A DNA stretch of 34,309 nt from Alphaproteobacteria bacterium (GCA_020632915.1 JACKEP010000038.1:1-34309), one strand, 5' to 3'. Counted from the first letter of the stretch, positions 18,169-27,282 are shown. Program-made: numbers and translations. Notes: generated from the sequence alone by a model not told the origin.

Positions 18169-19431
18169 TCACGCGCCCGAGCCGACGCGCGGGCCCGGCG
18201 TCCAGCGCAGCGGCAGCGACTTGATGCCGCGGATGAACGACGACCGCGTCCAGACCAGGTCGCCCGCGGGTTCCCAGTCCGGCATGCGCTTGCACAGCTC
18301 CTCCAGCATCACGCGCGTCTCGAGGCGGGCGAGGTGGGCGCCGATGCACACGTGGCGGCCGATGCCGAACGACAGCACCCGGCTGTCGAAGGTGCGGGTG
18401 ATGTCGAACTGATCGGCGCGCTCGAACTTGCGGGGATCGCGGTTGGCGGGGGGGTAGAGCATGACCACCTCCTCGCCGGCGCGCATGGTGGTGTCGTGCA
18501 GCGTGTAGTCCTGCGTGAGGTGCCGCGACATGCTCACGAACGGCGTGGTCCAGCGGATGACCTCCTCGGCGGCGTTGTCGAAGTCGGTGGCCCCGCGCAC
18601 GAGCAGATCGCGCTGGTCGGCGTGCTCGTGCAGCATCCACACGCCGCCGCTGATCGCGTTGCGGGTGGTCTCGGACCCGCCCACCATCATCATCGTGTGC
18701 TCCCAGAGCACCTGATCCTCGGTGAGGCGCTTGCCGTCGATCTCGGCGTTGAGCCACAGCGACAGGAAGTCGTCCTTGGGCGTGTCGACGCGCTCGTCGA
18801 CGAGCATCATGTGCAGGCTGCCGAAGTCGAAGAAGGCCGAGTTGACCTCCTCGGTGACCCAGTCGGGGCCGTTGCCGCCCATCACGAACACGTCGAGCGC
18901 CTCGCGGACCGCGTCGTAGTGCTCGGGCGGGACCCCGGTCATCTCGCAGATCAGGCGCACCGGCAGGCGGGCGGCGACGTCGGTGACGAAGTCGCAGGAC
19001 CCCTGCTCGATCACGTCGTCGAGCAGCTCGGTGACGCAGTGTCGGACGTGATCTTCGAGGCGTCGGATCGCCGACGGCGTGAAGTAGCCCTGGATGAGCC
19101 CACGGCGCTTGCGGTGGACGTCGCCGTCGAGGTGGATGAACGACTCGTCGTTGGGCAGCTGCGGGCGGTTGCCGAGCGTGGACGTGAAGATCTCGGGCCG
19201 CATCGCCACGTGCACGACGTCGTCGTAGCGCGACACGTGCCACAGGCCGTTGGCGTCCTGGTACAGCGGCGCGTGCTCGCGCAGCCAGGTGTAGAGCGGC
19301 CACGGGTTGTCGGCGTGCAGGTTGACGTCGAGCAGGTCGAGCGGCTCGGACTCGCCGTTGGGGCCGAAGACCCCGTCCTGGGGCGTGCCGACCGCCAGCG
19401 GGCCGTCGTCGAGGAGGGACAAGGGGGTCAT
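18169..19431 (-). CDS. Cytochrome P450, CYP125/CYP142-like
   Basis: This soluble 420-residue P450 shows the I-helix oxygen-activation motif GGSETT (251-256), the K-helix ExxR (E290-R293) and the haem loop FGIGRHVCIGAHLARLE with ligand Cys362. The HLDGDVHRKRRGLIQGYFTP segment and the overall spacing resemble the bacterial CYP125/CYP142/CYP124 group, which hydroxylates the terminal methyl of sterol or isoprenoid side chains; that subfamily placement is by eye. The ATG at 19431 overlaps the stop of the acyl-CoA dehydrogenase gene by 4 bp. Its ferredoxin and reductase partners are not in this window. It would start side-chain oxidation, with the acyl-CoA synthetases acting on its acid product. 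Confidence 0.93.
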   Translation of the reverse strand: MTPLSLLDDGPLAVGTPQDGVFGPNGESEPLDLLDVNLHADNPWPLYTWLREHAPLYQDANGLWHVSRYDDVVHVAMRPEIFTSTLGNRPQLPNDESFIHLDGDVHRKRRGLIQGYFTPSAIRRLEDHVRHCVTELLDDVIEQGSCDFVTDVAARLPVRLICEMTGVPPEHYDAVREALDVFVMGGNGPDWVTEEVNSAFFDFGSLHMMLVDERVDTPKDDFLSLWLNAEIDGKRLTEDQVLWEHTMMMVGGSETTRNAISGGVWMLHEHADQRDLLVRGATDFDNAAEEVIRWTTPFVSMSRHLTQDYTLHDTTMRAGEEVVMLYPPANRDPRKFERADQFDITRTFDSRVLSFGIGRHVCIGAHLARLETRVMLEELCKRMPDWEPAGDLVWTRSSFIRGIKSLPLRWTPGPRVGSGA

Positions 19432-20378
19432 GGACGTACTCCGGCGAGGTGGTCCCCAAGCTCCTCGAGCCGGCTGGAGGCGCCGCCCAGCAGGAACTCC
19501 CAGAGCTTGGAGGTGAGGAAGTAGCGGTGCAGCGGGTAGTCCCGGTCGAAGCCGAACCCGCCGTGGAGGTGCTGCGCGGCGGCGAGCACCCGGTGGCTGC
19601 CCTCGGCGGCGTGGTAGCGGGCGATGAGCAGCTCCCGCTCGCACGGCAGGCCCTCGCTCACGCGCCAGGCGGCCTGCCAGAGGGTGACCTCCATCGCCGA
19701 CACGTCGATCCAGGCATCCGCGATGCGTTGGCTCACGGCCTGGAACGTGCCGATCGGACGGCCGAACTGCTTGCGCTCCCGGACGTAGGCGGCGGTCATG
19801 CCGAGGGCGCCCCGCGCGAGCCCGAGGTGCAGGGCGCTCACGCCGAGGTGGATGCCCACGCGCCACGCCTCCAGCAGCTCGGTGCCGCCGAGGCGCTCCG
19901 CGGGCGTTCCGTCGAGGGTGAGCACGCCGAGGACGTCGTCGTTCGTGCCGTGCTGGGGCTGCCACCGGGCATCGGACACCCTCACGGCGTAGACCCCGTC
20001 GTCGGCGGCCACAGCCACCCAGGTGGCGCGGTCGAGCGCCGGCACGCACACCTTGGTGCCGTGCAGTCCCCCGTCGTAGCGGGTGCGCGCCCGGCGCAGG
20101 TCGGTGCGCCCATCCTCGACCACGGCGCCCGTGAGCACGTCGCCGGCCTCGCCGAAGCCCGCGGCGCGGAGGGGACCGCCGAGCGCCACGGTCTCGAACA
20201 CAGGCACGGGCGCGCCGGCCAGGCCCGCGCACACGAGCAGCTCGGTCTGTTCGAGCACGCCGTCGACCGTGAGCAGCTCGGCGTCGACGAGGCCCGCCCA
20301 GGCGTCGGGCGCCTCGGTGAGCACCTGGGTGGCGAGCTCACGGACCGCCGCCTGCAGCTCGGTGGGGTTCCAGTCCAT
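19428..20378 (-). CDS. Acyl-CoA dehydrogenase-like subunit, short (FadE27/29-type)
   Basis: This protein has 316 residues against the usual 380 or so. The C-terminal helical domain is well preserved (ALGMTAAYVRERKQFGRPIGTFQAVSQ and QHLHGGFGFDRDYPLHRYF, the GGxG FAD contact). The N-terminal helical domain is short, and the middle beta domain is degenerate, without the SEPxAGxD flavin motif. It is encoded 3 bp after a full-length dehydrogenase. In actinobacterial sterol catabolism, such paired genes (FadE26-FadE27, FadE28-FadE29) form alpha2beta2 enzymes in which each FAD site is shared between subunits. I infer the same here. It overlaps the P450 gene by 4 bp. Confidence 0.88.
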   Translation of the reverse strand: MDWNPTELQAAVRELATQVLTEAPDAWAGLVDAELLTVDGVLEQTELLVCAGLAGAPVPVFETVALGGPLRAAGFGEAGDVLTGAVVEDGRTDLRRARTRYDGGLHGTKVCVPALDRATWVAVAADDGVYAVRVSDARWQPQHGTNDDVLGVLTLDGTPAERLGGTELLEAWRVGIHLGVSALHLGLARGALGMTAAYVRERKQFGRPIGTFQAVSQRIADAWIDVSAMEVTLWQAAWRVSEGLPCERELLIARYHAAEGSHRVLAAAQHLHGGFGFDRDYPLHRYFLTSKLWEFLLGGASSRLEELGDHLAGVRP

Positions 20379-20381
20379 CGG

Positions 20382-21557
20382 CTACCTCTCGGCCCGCGGA
20401 AGGCCGAGGCCGGCCATCGCGATGATGTCGCGCTGCACCTCGTTCACGCCGCCGCCGAACGTGAGCACCAGCGTGGCGCGGTAGTGCCGCTCCAGGTCGC
20501 CGTGCAGGCGGGCGCCGGGAGAGCCCCGTCGCACCATCCCCTGCTGGCCCATGATCTCGAGGAGCAGCCGGTAGGCCCGCACGTAGAACTCGCTGCCGAA
20601 CACCTTGAGGCCGCTCGCGTCCTGCATGGCGACGTCGCCGTGCTCCATGGTCCACGCCTGCTTCCAGTTGAGCAGTCGCAGCACCTCGAGGCCGGCCTCG
20701 ACCTCGGCGAGGCTCCGCCGGACCCACGGGCGATCCAGCAGCACGCCCCCGCGGTCGTCGGGGGTGGCGGCGGCGTGGTGGCGGACCGCCTCGGACAGGC
20801 GTGCGAGCGGCCCCACCATCATCAACGCGATGCGCTCGTGGTTGAGCTGCGTGGTGATCAGGCGCCAGCCACCGTGCTCACGACCGACGAGGTTGGCCAC
20901 GGGCACGCGGACGGCGTCGAGGTAGACGGCGTGGATGTTGCTGTCGCCGAGGTTGCGGATGCGCGTGGTGGACACGCCCGGTGCGTCCATCGGCACGATG
21001 AGGATGCTGATGCCCTTGTGGCGGGGCGCGTCGGGGTCGGTGCGGCACGCGAGCCACAGGTAGTCGGCGTGGTCGGCGAGGCTGATCCAGATCTTCTGAC
21101 CGGTGACCACGTAGTGATCGCCGTCGCGCACGGCGGCCGTCGTGAGCGAGGCGAGGTCGGTGCCGGCCGAGGGCTCGGAGTAGCCGATGGAGAAGTGGCA
21201 GGTGCCGGCGAGGATCCGCGGGACGTACGTGGCCTTCTGCTCGGGGGTGCCGAAGGCGAGCAGGGTGGGCCCGACGGTGTTGAGCGTGAGCAGCGGGATG
21301 GGGAAGCCGGCCCGGTGCATCTCGTCGAAGAACAGGTACTCCTCGAGGAATCCCCTGCCCTGGCCGCCGACGTCCTTCGGCCAGCCGACCCCGAGCCAGC
21401 CCTCACGGCCGAGCCGGCGCATGGCCTCCAGGTAGAGCGGACCGCCGCCTTCCCGGGTGGCGACCTCATCGGTGAGCTCGGGCGTCATCAGCTCGGCCAG
21501 CAGGCTGCGGACCTGCTGCTGGAAGGCCAGCTGCTCGGCGGTGTAGGCCAGGTGCAT
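20382..21557 (-). CDS. Acyl-CoA dehydrogenase subunit, full-length (FadE26/28-type)
   Basis: I start the gene at the ATG at 21557 (MHLAYTAEQL), giving 391 residues; the longer frame upstream overlaps the thioesterase. It keeps the flavin and substrate motif SEPSAGTD (127-134), VTGQKIWISLADHADYLW, and E241 in LNHERIA, the helix-G position that serves as base in isovaleryl-CoA-type enzymes. The C terminus has TFGGGVNEVQRDIIA. It introduces an alpha-beta double bond into acyl-CoA and passes electrons to ETF. Its pairing with the short subunit downstream (3 bp) suggests a heterotetramer like the sterol side-chain dehydrogenases. It starts 2 bp after the thioesterase gene ends. Confidence 0.92.
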   Translation of the reverse strand: MHLAYTAEQLAFQQQVRSLLAELMTPELTDEVATREGGGPLYLEAMRRLGREGWLGVGWPKDVGGQGRGFLEEYLFFDEMHRAGFPIPLLTLNTVGPTLLAFGTPEQKATYVPRILAGTCHFSIGYSEPSAGTDLASLTTAAVRDGDHYVVTGQKIWISLADHADYLWLACRTDPDAPRHKGISILIVPMDAPGVSTTRIRNLGDSNIHAVYLDAVRVPVANLVGREHGGWRLITTQLNHERIALMMVGPLARLSEAVRHHAAATPDDRGGVLLDRPWVRRSLAEVEAGLEVLRLLNWKQAWTMEHGDVAMQDASGLKVFGSEFYVRAYRLLLEIMGQQGMVRRGSPGARLHGDLERHYRATLVLTFGGGVNEVQRDIIAMAGLGLPRAER

Positions 21558-21559
21558 GG

Positions 21560-22300
21560 TCAGCGGTCCCCGTCGGCGTCGGAAGGGGGGTTGGGCGCGC
21601 TCGCCGCGGACGCGCTCGTGGACGCGGGGGCGTTCGCACGCGCGCCGCCGATCACCCGACGCGCGCCGTCTTCGTCGAGCGCCACGAACAGGGCCGAGGC
21701 CTCGGCGGTGACGTGACCGTCGTCGGTGCACGTGGCTTCGAGCGTGAGCCGGCGGCCCTCCGACGTGGTGCGCCAGGCAGCGAACCGCAGCGGCACGCCG
21801 AGCCGCGTGGGACGCCGGTAGCGGACCGTGAGCGTGCCCGTGAGCCCCGAGCTGCCCGACATCACGACGCAGTGGCCGAAGACCTGGTCGAAGACGGCCG
21901 CGACGACGCCGCCGTGGACCATGCCGGGTGCGCCCCGGTAGGTCTCCGTGAGGACGACGTCGCAGACCGACCGGGCGCCGTCCCACGTGGTGTAGAGCGG
22001 TGGCGCGAGCGGGTTGGAGCGACCGAGCATCGCCCCGCGATCGACCCACGTGGCCACGGTGTCGAAGTAGGAGCCATCGTCCCACGCCTGGGCGGCGGTG
22101 GGCCCGGGAGGGAGCGTGGGCGTGAGCGCCCGCACCTGGGCGGTGACGGCGTCGAGCGCCGCGACGTCGCCGCCGGTGGTGACCGTGGCCAGCGCCAGCT
22201 CACGGACCGCCTCGGCGAGGCGACGCCGCGCCGCCCACACGCCGTCGACGTGGTCGGGGAGCAGCCAGCGCTGCTGCAGCGGTGTGAGCTCGGTGGTCAT
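21560..22300 (-). CDS. PaaI/4HBT hotdog-fold thioesterase-like protein
   Basis: This 246-residue protein has a helical N-terminal region of about 110 residues followed by a hotdog domain with GAPGMVHGGVVAAVFDQVFG, the PaaI/4HBT signature, then LTGTLTVRYRRPTRLG and EASALFVALDE. Hotdog thioesterases of this type hydrolyse acyl-CoA to free CoA and may relieve CoA trapping by poorly metabolised sterol intermediates. The last 25 or so residues are a low-complexity Ala/Ser/Pro tail (for example APASTSASAASAP), probably disordered. The ATG at 22300 overlaps the stop of the SDR by one base. The substrate is unknown, and a hotdog dehydratase cannot be excluded. Confidence 0.85.
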   Translation of the reverse strand: MTTELTPLQQRWLLPDHVDGVWAARRRLAEAVRELALATVTTGGDVAALDAVTAQVRALTPTLPPGPTAAQAWDDGSYFDTVATWVDRGAMLGRSNPLAPPLYTTWDGARSVCDVVLTETYRGAPGMVHGGVVAAVFDQVFGHCVVMSGSSGLTGTLTVRYRRPTRLGVPLRFAAWRTTSEGRRLTLEATCTDDGHVTAEASALFVALDEDGARRVIGGARANAPASTSASAASAPNPPSDADGDR

Positions 22301-23031
22301 CAGAAGGCGTTCCAGCCGCCGTCGACGGACACGATCTCGCCGTTGACGTAGACCGCGTCGTCGCTGACGAGGAAGGCCGCCACGCGGGCGACGTCGGCGG
22401 CACGCCCGTGGGGGGGCATCGTGGGGAAGTAGGCGCCGTACCGCTCGAACCCGCCGGTGTGGGGCGCTTCGCGGACGTGCATCTTGGTCTGGATGGCGCC
22501 GGGCGCGATCGCGTTGCAGCGGATGCCCTTGTCGCCGTAGTACCAGGCGATCGACCGCGTGATCCCGAGCAGGGCGTGCTTGCTGGCGGTGTAGGCGGCG
22601 CCCGCGCGACCGCCCGACAGCGCGGCAGCCGAGCAGGTGTTGAGGATGACGCCACCGCCGGCCTCCACCATCTTCGGCAGGACAGCGCGGCACGCGTAGA
22701 ACGGCCCGTCGAGGTTGATGCGCATCACCCGGTCCCAGAGGGCGTCGGTGACGTCGGCGAGGGGCGTGAGGGCGTCGAGGATGCCGGCGTTGTTGCAGAG
22801 GATGTCGACCCGCTCGCGGTCGAGCAGCTGCCGCACCGCCGCGTCGTCGGTGATGTCGACCACGGCGTGCTCACAGCCGAGCTCCGCGGCCACCGCGGCG
22901 AGGCGGTCGGCGTCGACGTCGACGGCGACGACGTGGGCCCCGTCGTCGACCATCGCACGCGCCATGCTGCGACCGATGCCGCTGGCCGCACCGGTGATCA
23001 CGGCGACCTTGCCGGCGAGACGGCCGCTCAC
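22300..23031 (-). CDS. Classical SDR family oxidoreductase
   Basis: I use the GTG at 23031, which overlaps the acyl-CoA synthetase stop (GTGA); the longer frame only reads into that gene. The 243-residue protein is a complete classical SDR: TGAASGIG (13-20), NNAG (80-83), Ser134, Tyr147 and Lys151 (YTASK), and a closing VSVDGGWNAF. AVDVDADR follows the second beta strand, and the acidic residue there suggests NAD rather than NADP. In this operon it probably oxidises a 3-hydroxyacyl-CoA or a hydroxysteroid group. The exact reaction cannot be read from the sequence. Confidence 0.9.
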   Translation of the reverse strand: MSGRLAGKVAVITGAASGIGRSMARAMVDDGAHVVAVDVDADRLAAVAAELGCEHAVVDITDDAAVRQLLDRERVDILCNNAGILDALTPLADVTDALWDRVMRINLDGPFYACRAVLPKMVEAGGGVILNTCSAAALSGGRAGAAYTASKHALLGITRSIAWYYGDKGIRCNAIAPGAIQTKMHVREAPHTGGFERYGAYFPTMPPHGRAADVARVAAFLVSDDAVYVNGEIVSVDGGWNAF

Positions 23032-24593
23032 GCCGCACCACCGAGCGACAGCGCGTGGGCCTTGGCCCAGCGGTAGTCGGGCTTGCCGGACGGCTGGCGG
23101 TTGAGGTCGTCCACCCACCACACACGGCGGGGCACCTTGTAGCCGGCGATCCGGGTGCGCACGAAGGCGACGACGTCGTCGGTGTCGGGCGCGTGCCCCT
23201 GGCGGGCCATCACCAGCGCCTCGACGCGGGCGCCCCAGCGGGGATCGGGCACACCGACGACCACGGCGTCGAACACGTCGGGGTGGTGCTTGAGCGCCTC
23301 CTCGACCTCCTCGGCGAACACCTTCTCACCGCCGGAGTTGATGCACACGCTGCCGCGGCCGAGGAACAGCACGCTGCCGTCCTCGGCGACGGTGGCCATG
23401 TCGCCGGGGATGACGTAGCGGACGCCGTCGCGCTCGAAGAACGTCTCGGCGGTCTTGACCGGGTCCTTGTAGTAGCCGAGCGGGATGTGACCGAAGCGCG
23501 CGAGCTTGCCGATCACGCCCGATCCGGGGGCGACCGGCTGCAGGTCGTCGTCGAGCACGACCGTGTGGCGCTCGTCCATGATCCAGATGGGCTTGCCGTC
23601 CTCGTAGAACGCCGACCCCTGGTGGCCGGTCTCCGAGGCGCCGAAGTTGTTGAGCACCATCGCCGTGGGGATGAGCTCCTCCAGCGCCTCGCGCACGTGG
23701 CCCGACAGGATGGCACCGGCCGACGAGATCACGTTCAGGCAGGACAGGTCGAAGGCGTCGGCCTGTTCGCGGAGCAGGTCGACGAGCGGCAGCGCCATGG
23801 CGTCGCCGACGAGGTTGAGCGTGTGGACCTGCTCGGCAGCGCACACGGCGAGCGACGCCGCGGGGTCGTAGCTGCGGCCGGGCACCAGGCAGGCGAGGCC
23901 GCCGTTCATCATCGCGATCCAGGACGCGAGCTGGCTGCTGCCGTGGATCATGGGTGCGGCGGAGTGGATGTGGATGCCGTCGCCCCACTCGGCCAGCAGC
24001 GGCGCCATCTCCTCCGAGGTCTGGAACGGCTCACCGCCGGGCTGACCGCCCTGGAGTGCGGCGAAGAACAGGTCGACGTGCCGCCACACCACCCCGCGGG
24101 GCATGCCCGTGGTGCCTCCGGTGTAGAGGATGAACAGATCGTCCTCGGAGCGCTCGGGGAAGTCGCGGACGGCCGACGCCTCGGACAGCGCGCGCTCGTA
24201 GTCGGCCCCCCGTACCATGCGCAGCCGCACGTTGGGCATGTCGAGGGCGTCGACGTGCTCGGCGAGGTCGGGCTCGTAGAGCAGGCCGGACAGCTCGGCG
24301 TTGTCGACGATGTAGGCCAGCTCGTGGGCGACATAGCGGTAGTTGACGTTGATGGTGCGCGCGCGGAGCTTCCACGCGGCGAGCATCGCCTCGAGGTACT
24401 CGTTGCCGTTGTAGAGGTAGAGCCCGACGTGGTCGCCCTCGCCGATGCCCTGCGACGCCCAGTGGTTGGCCAGCCGCGTCGCGCGTGCGTCGAGCTGGCC
24501 GTAGGTGAGCCGCACGTCGCCACTGACCACGGCCAGGCGGTCGGGGAACGCGTCGGCCAGGGACTCGTAGATGTCGGCGAGGTTGAACGCCAT
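23028..24593 (-). CDS. Acyl-CoA synthetase, FadD17/FadD19-like
   Basis: This 521-residue AMP-forming ligase has the P-loop YTGGTTGMPRG (157-167), the A5-type motif NNFGASETG, the A7/A8 region GDMATVAEDGSVLFLGR, and Lys504 (PSGKPDY) as the A10 lysine. INVNYRYVAHELAYIVDNAE resembles the steroid-type ligases of actinobacteria (FadD17/FadD19), which activate C24-C27 side-chain acids. That subgroup call is by eye. It acts in the cytoplasm on the acid formed by the P450 or on a related branched acid. It is separated from the upstream Ltp gene by 39 bp, the largest gap in the operon after the first genes, and no operator lies in that gap. Confidence 0.92.
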   Translation of the reverse strand: MAFNLADIYESLADAFPDRLAVVSGDVRLTYGQLDARATRLANHWASQGIGEGDHVGLYLYNGNEYLEAMLAAWKLRARTINVNYRYVAHELAYIVDNAELSGLLYEPDLAEHVDALDMPNVRLRMVRGADYERALSEASAVRDFPERSEDDLFILYTGGTTGMPRGVVWRHVDLFFAALQGGQPGGEPFQTSEEMAPLLAEWGDGIHIHSAAPMIHGSSQLASWIAMMNGGLACLVPGRSYDPAASLAVCAAEQVHTLNLVGDAMALPLVDLLREQADAFDLSCLNVISSAGAILSGHVREALEELIPTAMVLNNFGASETGHQGSAFYEDGKPIWIMDERHTVVLDDDLQPVAPGSGVIGKLARFGHIPLGYYKDPVKTAETFFERDGVRYVIPGDMATVAEDGSVLFLGRGSVCINSGGEKVFAEEVEEALKHHPDVFDAVVVGVPDPRWGARVEALVMARQGHAPDTDDVVAFVRTRIAGYKVPRRVWWVDDLNRQPSGKPDYRWAKAHALSLGGAA

Positions 24594-24632
24594 CTCAGCC
24601 TCCTACGGTGTGGCGGTGACGGGTCGGGGCGA

Positions 24633-25769
24633 TCATCCGGGGGGCTCGGTGCCGACCAGCCAGGTGGCGAAGAACTGGGAGCCGCCGCCGTAGGCATGGC
24701 CCATGGCGAGCCGCGCCCGATCGACCTGGTGGGCGTCGGCGGTGCCCCGCACCTGGCGGGCGGCCTCGGCGAACCGGATCATGCCGCTGGCCCCGATCGG
24801 GTTGGACGACAGCACGCCGCCGCTCATGTTGATCGGCAGGTCGCCATCGAGCGCGGTGCGGCCCGCGTCGACCGCGCGCCAGCCGCTCTCGGCTAGGCCC
24901 AGGTTCTCGAGCCACATGGGCTCGTACCAGGAGAACGGCACGTAGATCTCGGCGCAGTCGACGTCGGCCGGCGTCTTGCCCGCCTGCTCGAAGAGCTCCT
25001 GCGCGCACGCCGCGCCGGCCCGCGGGCTGACCTCGTCGCGGCCCGGGAACAGCATCGGCTCCGACCGCATCGCCGTGGCGTGGACCCAGGCGGGCGGACG
25101 GTCGCCCGTGACGTCGGCCGACAGCACCATCGCGCAGGCGCCGTCTGAGCTGGGGCAGGTCTCGAGGTAGCGGATCGGGTCCCACAGCAGCGGCGACGCC
25201 TTGACCATGTCCAGGTCGATGTCGGGCAGGTGGAGGTGGGCCAGCGGGTTGCGCAGGGCGTTGCGGCGGTCCTTCACGGCGACCTGCCAGCCGATGTGCT
25301 CGGGCGCGCCCGAGCGGCGCATGTAGGCGCGGATGATCGGGGCGAAGTAGCCGCCCGCACCCGCCGCGACCGGCGGTTGGAACGGGAACTTCTGCGACAG
25401 CGCCCACATCGCGTTGGACTCGGACTGCTTCTCCCACGCCACCGTGAGCACGCGCTTGTGGACGCCGGACTGCACGAGATGGGCGGCGACGATGGCCGTG
25501 GAGCCCCCGACGCTGCCCGCGGTGTGGACGCGGAACATCGGCTTGCCCGCCGCACCGAGCGCGCCCGCGAGGAACAGCTCGGGGTTGGCGACGCCCTCGA
25601 ACATGTCGGGCGCCTTGCCCATCACGACCGCGTCGATGCCGTCGAAGTCGAGGCCCGCGTCGTCGAGGGCGCGCAGGGCGGCCTCCCGCACGAGCTCGGG
25701 CATCGAGACGTCCTCGCGCTTGGCGGCGTAGCGGGTCTGGCCGATGCCGGTGACGGCACAGGGGATCAT
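24633..25769 (-). CDS. SCP-x/Ltp thiolase-like protein 1 (Ltp3-type)
   Basis: I start this at the ATG at 25769 (MIPCAVTGIGQTRYAAKRED), which overlaps the preceding stop (ATGA). The 378-residue protein has the thiolase fold of lipid-transfer proteins: RALDDAGLDFDGIDAVVMGKAP, EIYVPFSWYEPMWLENLGL, and MSGGVLSSNPIGASGMIRFAE near the C-terminal His region (LAMGHAYGGGSQF). The nucleophilic Cys of true thiolases is absent; that position reads HTAGSVGGST. Mycobacterial relatives of this type (Ltp2/Ltp3/Ltp4) occur beside DUF35 genes, and Ltp2 with its DUF35 partner is a retro-aldolase removing propionyl-CoA. The same role is inferred here, together with the DUF35 genes upstream. Confidence 0.88.
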   Translation of the reverse strand: MIPCAVTGIGQTRYAAKREDVSMPELVREAALRALDDAGLDFDGIDAVVMGKAPDMFEGVANPELFLAGALGAAGKPMFRVHTAGSVGGSTAIVAAHLVQSGVHKRVLTVAWEKQSESNAMWALSQKFPFQPPVAAGAGGYFAPIIRAYMRRSGAPEHIGWQVAVKDRRNALRNPLAHLHLPDIDLDMVKASPLLWDPIRYLETCPSSDGACAMVLSADVTGDRPPAWVHATAMRSEPMLFPGRDEVSPRAGAACAQELFEQAGKTPADVDCAEIYVPFSWYEPMWLENLGLAESGWRAVDAGRTALDGDLPINMSGGVLSSNPIGASGMIRFAEAARQVRGTADAHQVDRARLAMGHAYGGGSQFFATWLVGTEPPG

Positions 25770-26800
25770 CGCGCCTCCAGCAGGCAGATCAGGTTGTGCT
25801 GGAGGCACGGGCCGCCCGACGCGTGGGCCAGCGCCCGGACCGCGCCGCCCTGCACCGCCCGCGCGGCCTCGGCGATGCGGGACAGCCCCGTGACGAAGGG
25901 CGTGTCAGCGACCAGCGCGCCGCCCGACGGGTCGACGACGGCGTCGGCGAGCCCGAGCACCTGCCGGAGGAGCACGGCCTGCGGGCTGTAGGTGGCGTGC
26001 AGCTCGGCCACGTCGATGGACCCGGCCTGTTCCAGCCCCGCCCAGGCGGCAGCGCGGCGCACCGACGTGGCCGCGGTGAGGTCGCGCAGGCCGAGCTCGA
26101 TGGGCTCGATGCAGTGGGCGATGCCGCCGATGCGCGGCCCCCCTCCGCCCACCGACAGCACGATCGCGGTGGCGCCGTCGGTGCGGACGGCCTCGTCGTG
26201 GGCCCGCAGCGGCGTGGCCACGTAGGGGGCGTCGAGCAGGGCATCGACGTCGAGCGGGCCGTCAATCGCTGGCACGCCGGGGTGGGTGGCCCCCAGGCGT
26301 CGCGCGTGGGCGACCACCTCGGCGAGGTCACGCTCCGTGAGGCGGCCGGCGTCGATCAGGGCGCGGGCCTGCAAGGCGGCGAGTGCCATCGGCGAGGGAC
26401 CGAGCGGTGCCTCGTAGTAGGGGTCGAGCTGGGCCGTGAGCATGCCGTCGACCGGCGCCCCGTGGCCCTTGCCGTAGGCGTAGACGAGCGCGGTGTCGAC
26501 GTCGCCGTGCTGCAGCCGCACCCACGCTTCGTACAGCGCCCAGGCACCGTCCATCTCCACGTGGCTCTCGCGCTTGGGCGGCCACAGGCCGACGCCGTCG
26601 ATCGCCATCGTGAAGCTGAACGGGCGGCCCATGACGTAGTCGGAGCTGCCCGAGCAGAAGAAGCCGATGTCGTCCTTGTGCAGGCCCGCCTCGGCGAGCG
26701 CAGCGGACGCGACGGCCTGCACGAGCTGGACCTCATCGTGGTCGGTGTCGCCGCGCACGTTCGGGATCTGCCCGATGCCGGCGATGTGCACGGGCCTCAT
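25766..26800 (-). CDS. SCP-x/Ltp thiolase-like protein 2 (Ltp4-type)
   Basis: I use the ATG at 26800 (MRPVHIAGIGQIPN), which overlaps the DUF35 stop by 4 bp. It has 344 residues in a shortened thiolase fold: AALAEAGLHKDDIGFFCSGSSDYVMGRP, the nucleophile region HVEMDGAWAL without Cys, VAELHATYSPQAVLLRQVLGL, and LAHASGGPCLQHN at the C terminus. It differs clearly from its neighbour, so the two are not a recent duplication. The order DUF35, DUF35, Ltp4-like, Ltp3-like resembles the Rv3521-ltp4-ltp3 group of Mycobacterium tuberculosis. The likely role is carbon-carbon bond cleavage on side-chain CoA esters, alone or as a complex with DUF35. This is inference. Confidence 0.85.
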   Translation of the reverse strand: MRPVHIAGIGQIPNVRGDTDHDEVQLVQAVASAALAEAGLHKDDIGFFCSGSSDYVMGRPFSFTMAIDGVGLWPPKRESHVEMDGAWALYEAWVRLQHGDVDTALVYAYGKGHGAPVDGMLTAQLDPYYEAPLGPSPMALAALQARALIDAGRLTERDLAEVVAHARRLGATHPGVPAIDGPLDVDALLDAPYVATPLRAHDEAVRTDGATAIVLSVGGGGPRIGGIAHCIEPIELGLRDLTAATSVRRAAAWAGLEQAGSIDVAELHATYSPQAVLLRQVLGLADAVVDPSGGALVADTPFVTGLSRIAEAARAVQGGAVRALAHASGGPCLQHNLICLLEAR

Positions 26801-27282
26801 CCGAGGTGCTCCTTGAACGCGTCCCAGGCCACGTCGGGCTCGCCGGTGGGGCGGAAGTAGCGGACGGACGCGAGCGTGGGCTCGATGGGGTCGGCCCACA
26901 CGGCCTCGACGCGCATGCCCATGCGGACCGTGTCGACGTCGCATTCGCCCACGATGTGCAGCAGCGGCGTGTCGGCACCGTCGAGCACGATGTGGGCGGC
27001 GGCGTAGGGCGGCGTGAGCACCTGGCCGTCGAACGGGATGCGGATGACCGAGAAGGTGGTGACGACGCCACGCTGGCCGACCTCGACCGCCTCGGGCATC
27101 GGCACGGCGCACGTGGGACACGCGCCGCGCGGCGGGAGGAAGACCTTGGCGCACGACGGGCACCGCCGACCGACGAGGCGCTTGTCGAGCAGGGCTTCGA
27201 GGAAGGCGCCGGTGACGGAGCCGGCGTGGACCGTGTAGTCGAGCGCCACCGGCCCGAGCACGCGCTGGACGGGTTCGCTCAC
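26797..27282 (-). CDS. DUF35 OB-fold protein with zinc ribbon
   Basis: I start this at the GTG at 27282, which overlaps the upstream stop (GTGA), giving 161 residues. It shows the usual DUF35 layout: an N-terminal helix, a rubredoxin-like zinc ribbon with CPSC and CPTC (C41, C44, C55, C58), and an OB fold (GVVTTFSVIRIPFDG, PPYAAAHIVLDGADTPLLHIVGE). DUF35 proteins bind thiolase-like Ltp partners and channel CoA esters, as in the Ltp2-ChsH2 retro-aldolase. The two Ltp genes follow directly. It should therefore be a structural and CoA-binding subunit of one of them. Confidence 0.9.
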   Translation of the reverse strand: MSEPVQRVLGPVALDYTVHAGSVTGAFLEALLDKRLVGRRCPSCAKVFLPPRGACPTCAVPMPEAVEVGQRGVVTTFSVIRIPFDGQVLTPPYAAAHIVLDGADTPLLHIVGECDVDTVRMGMRVEAVWADPIEPTLASVRYFRPTGEPDVAWDAFKEHLG

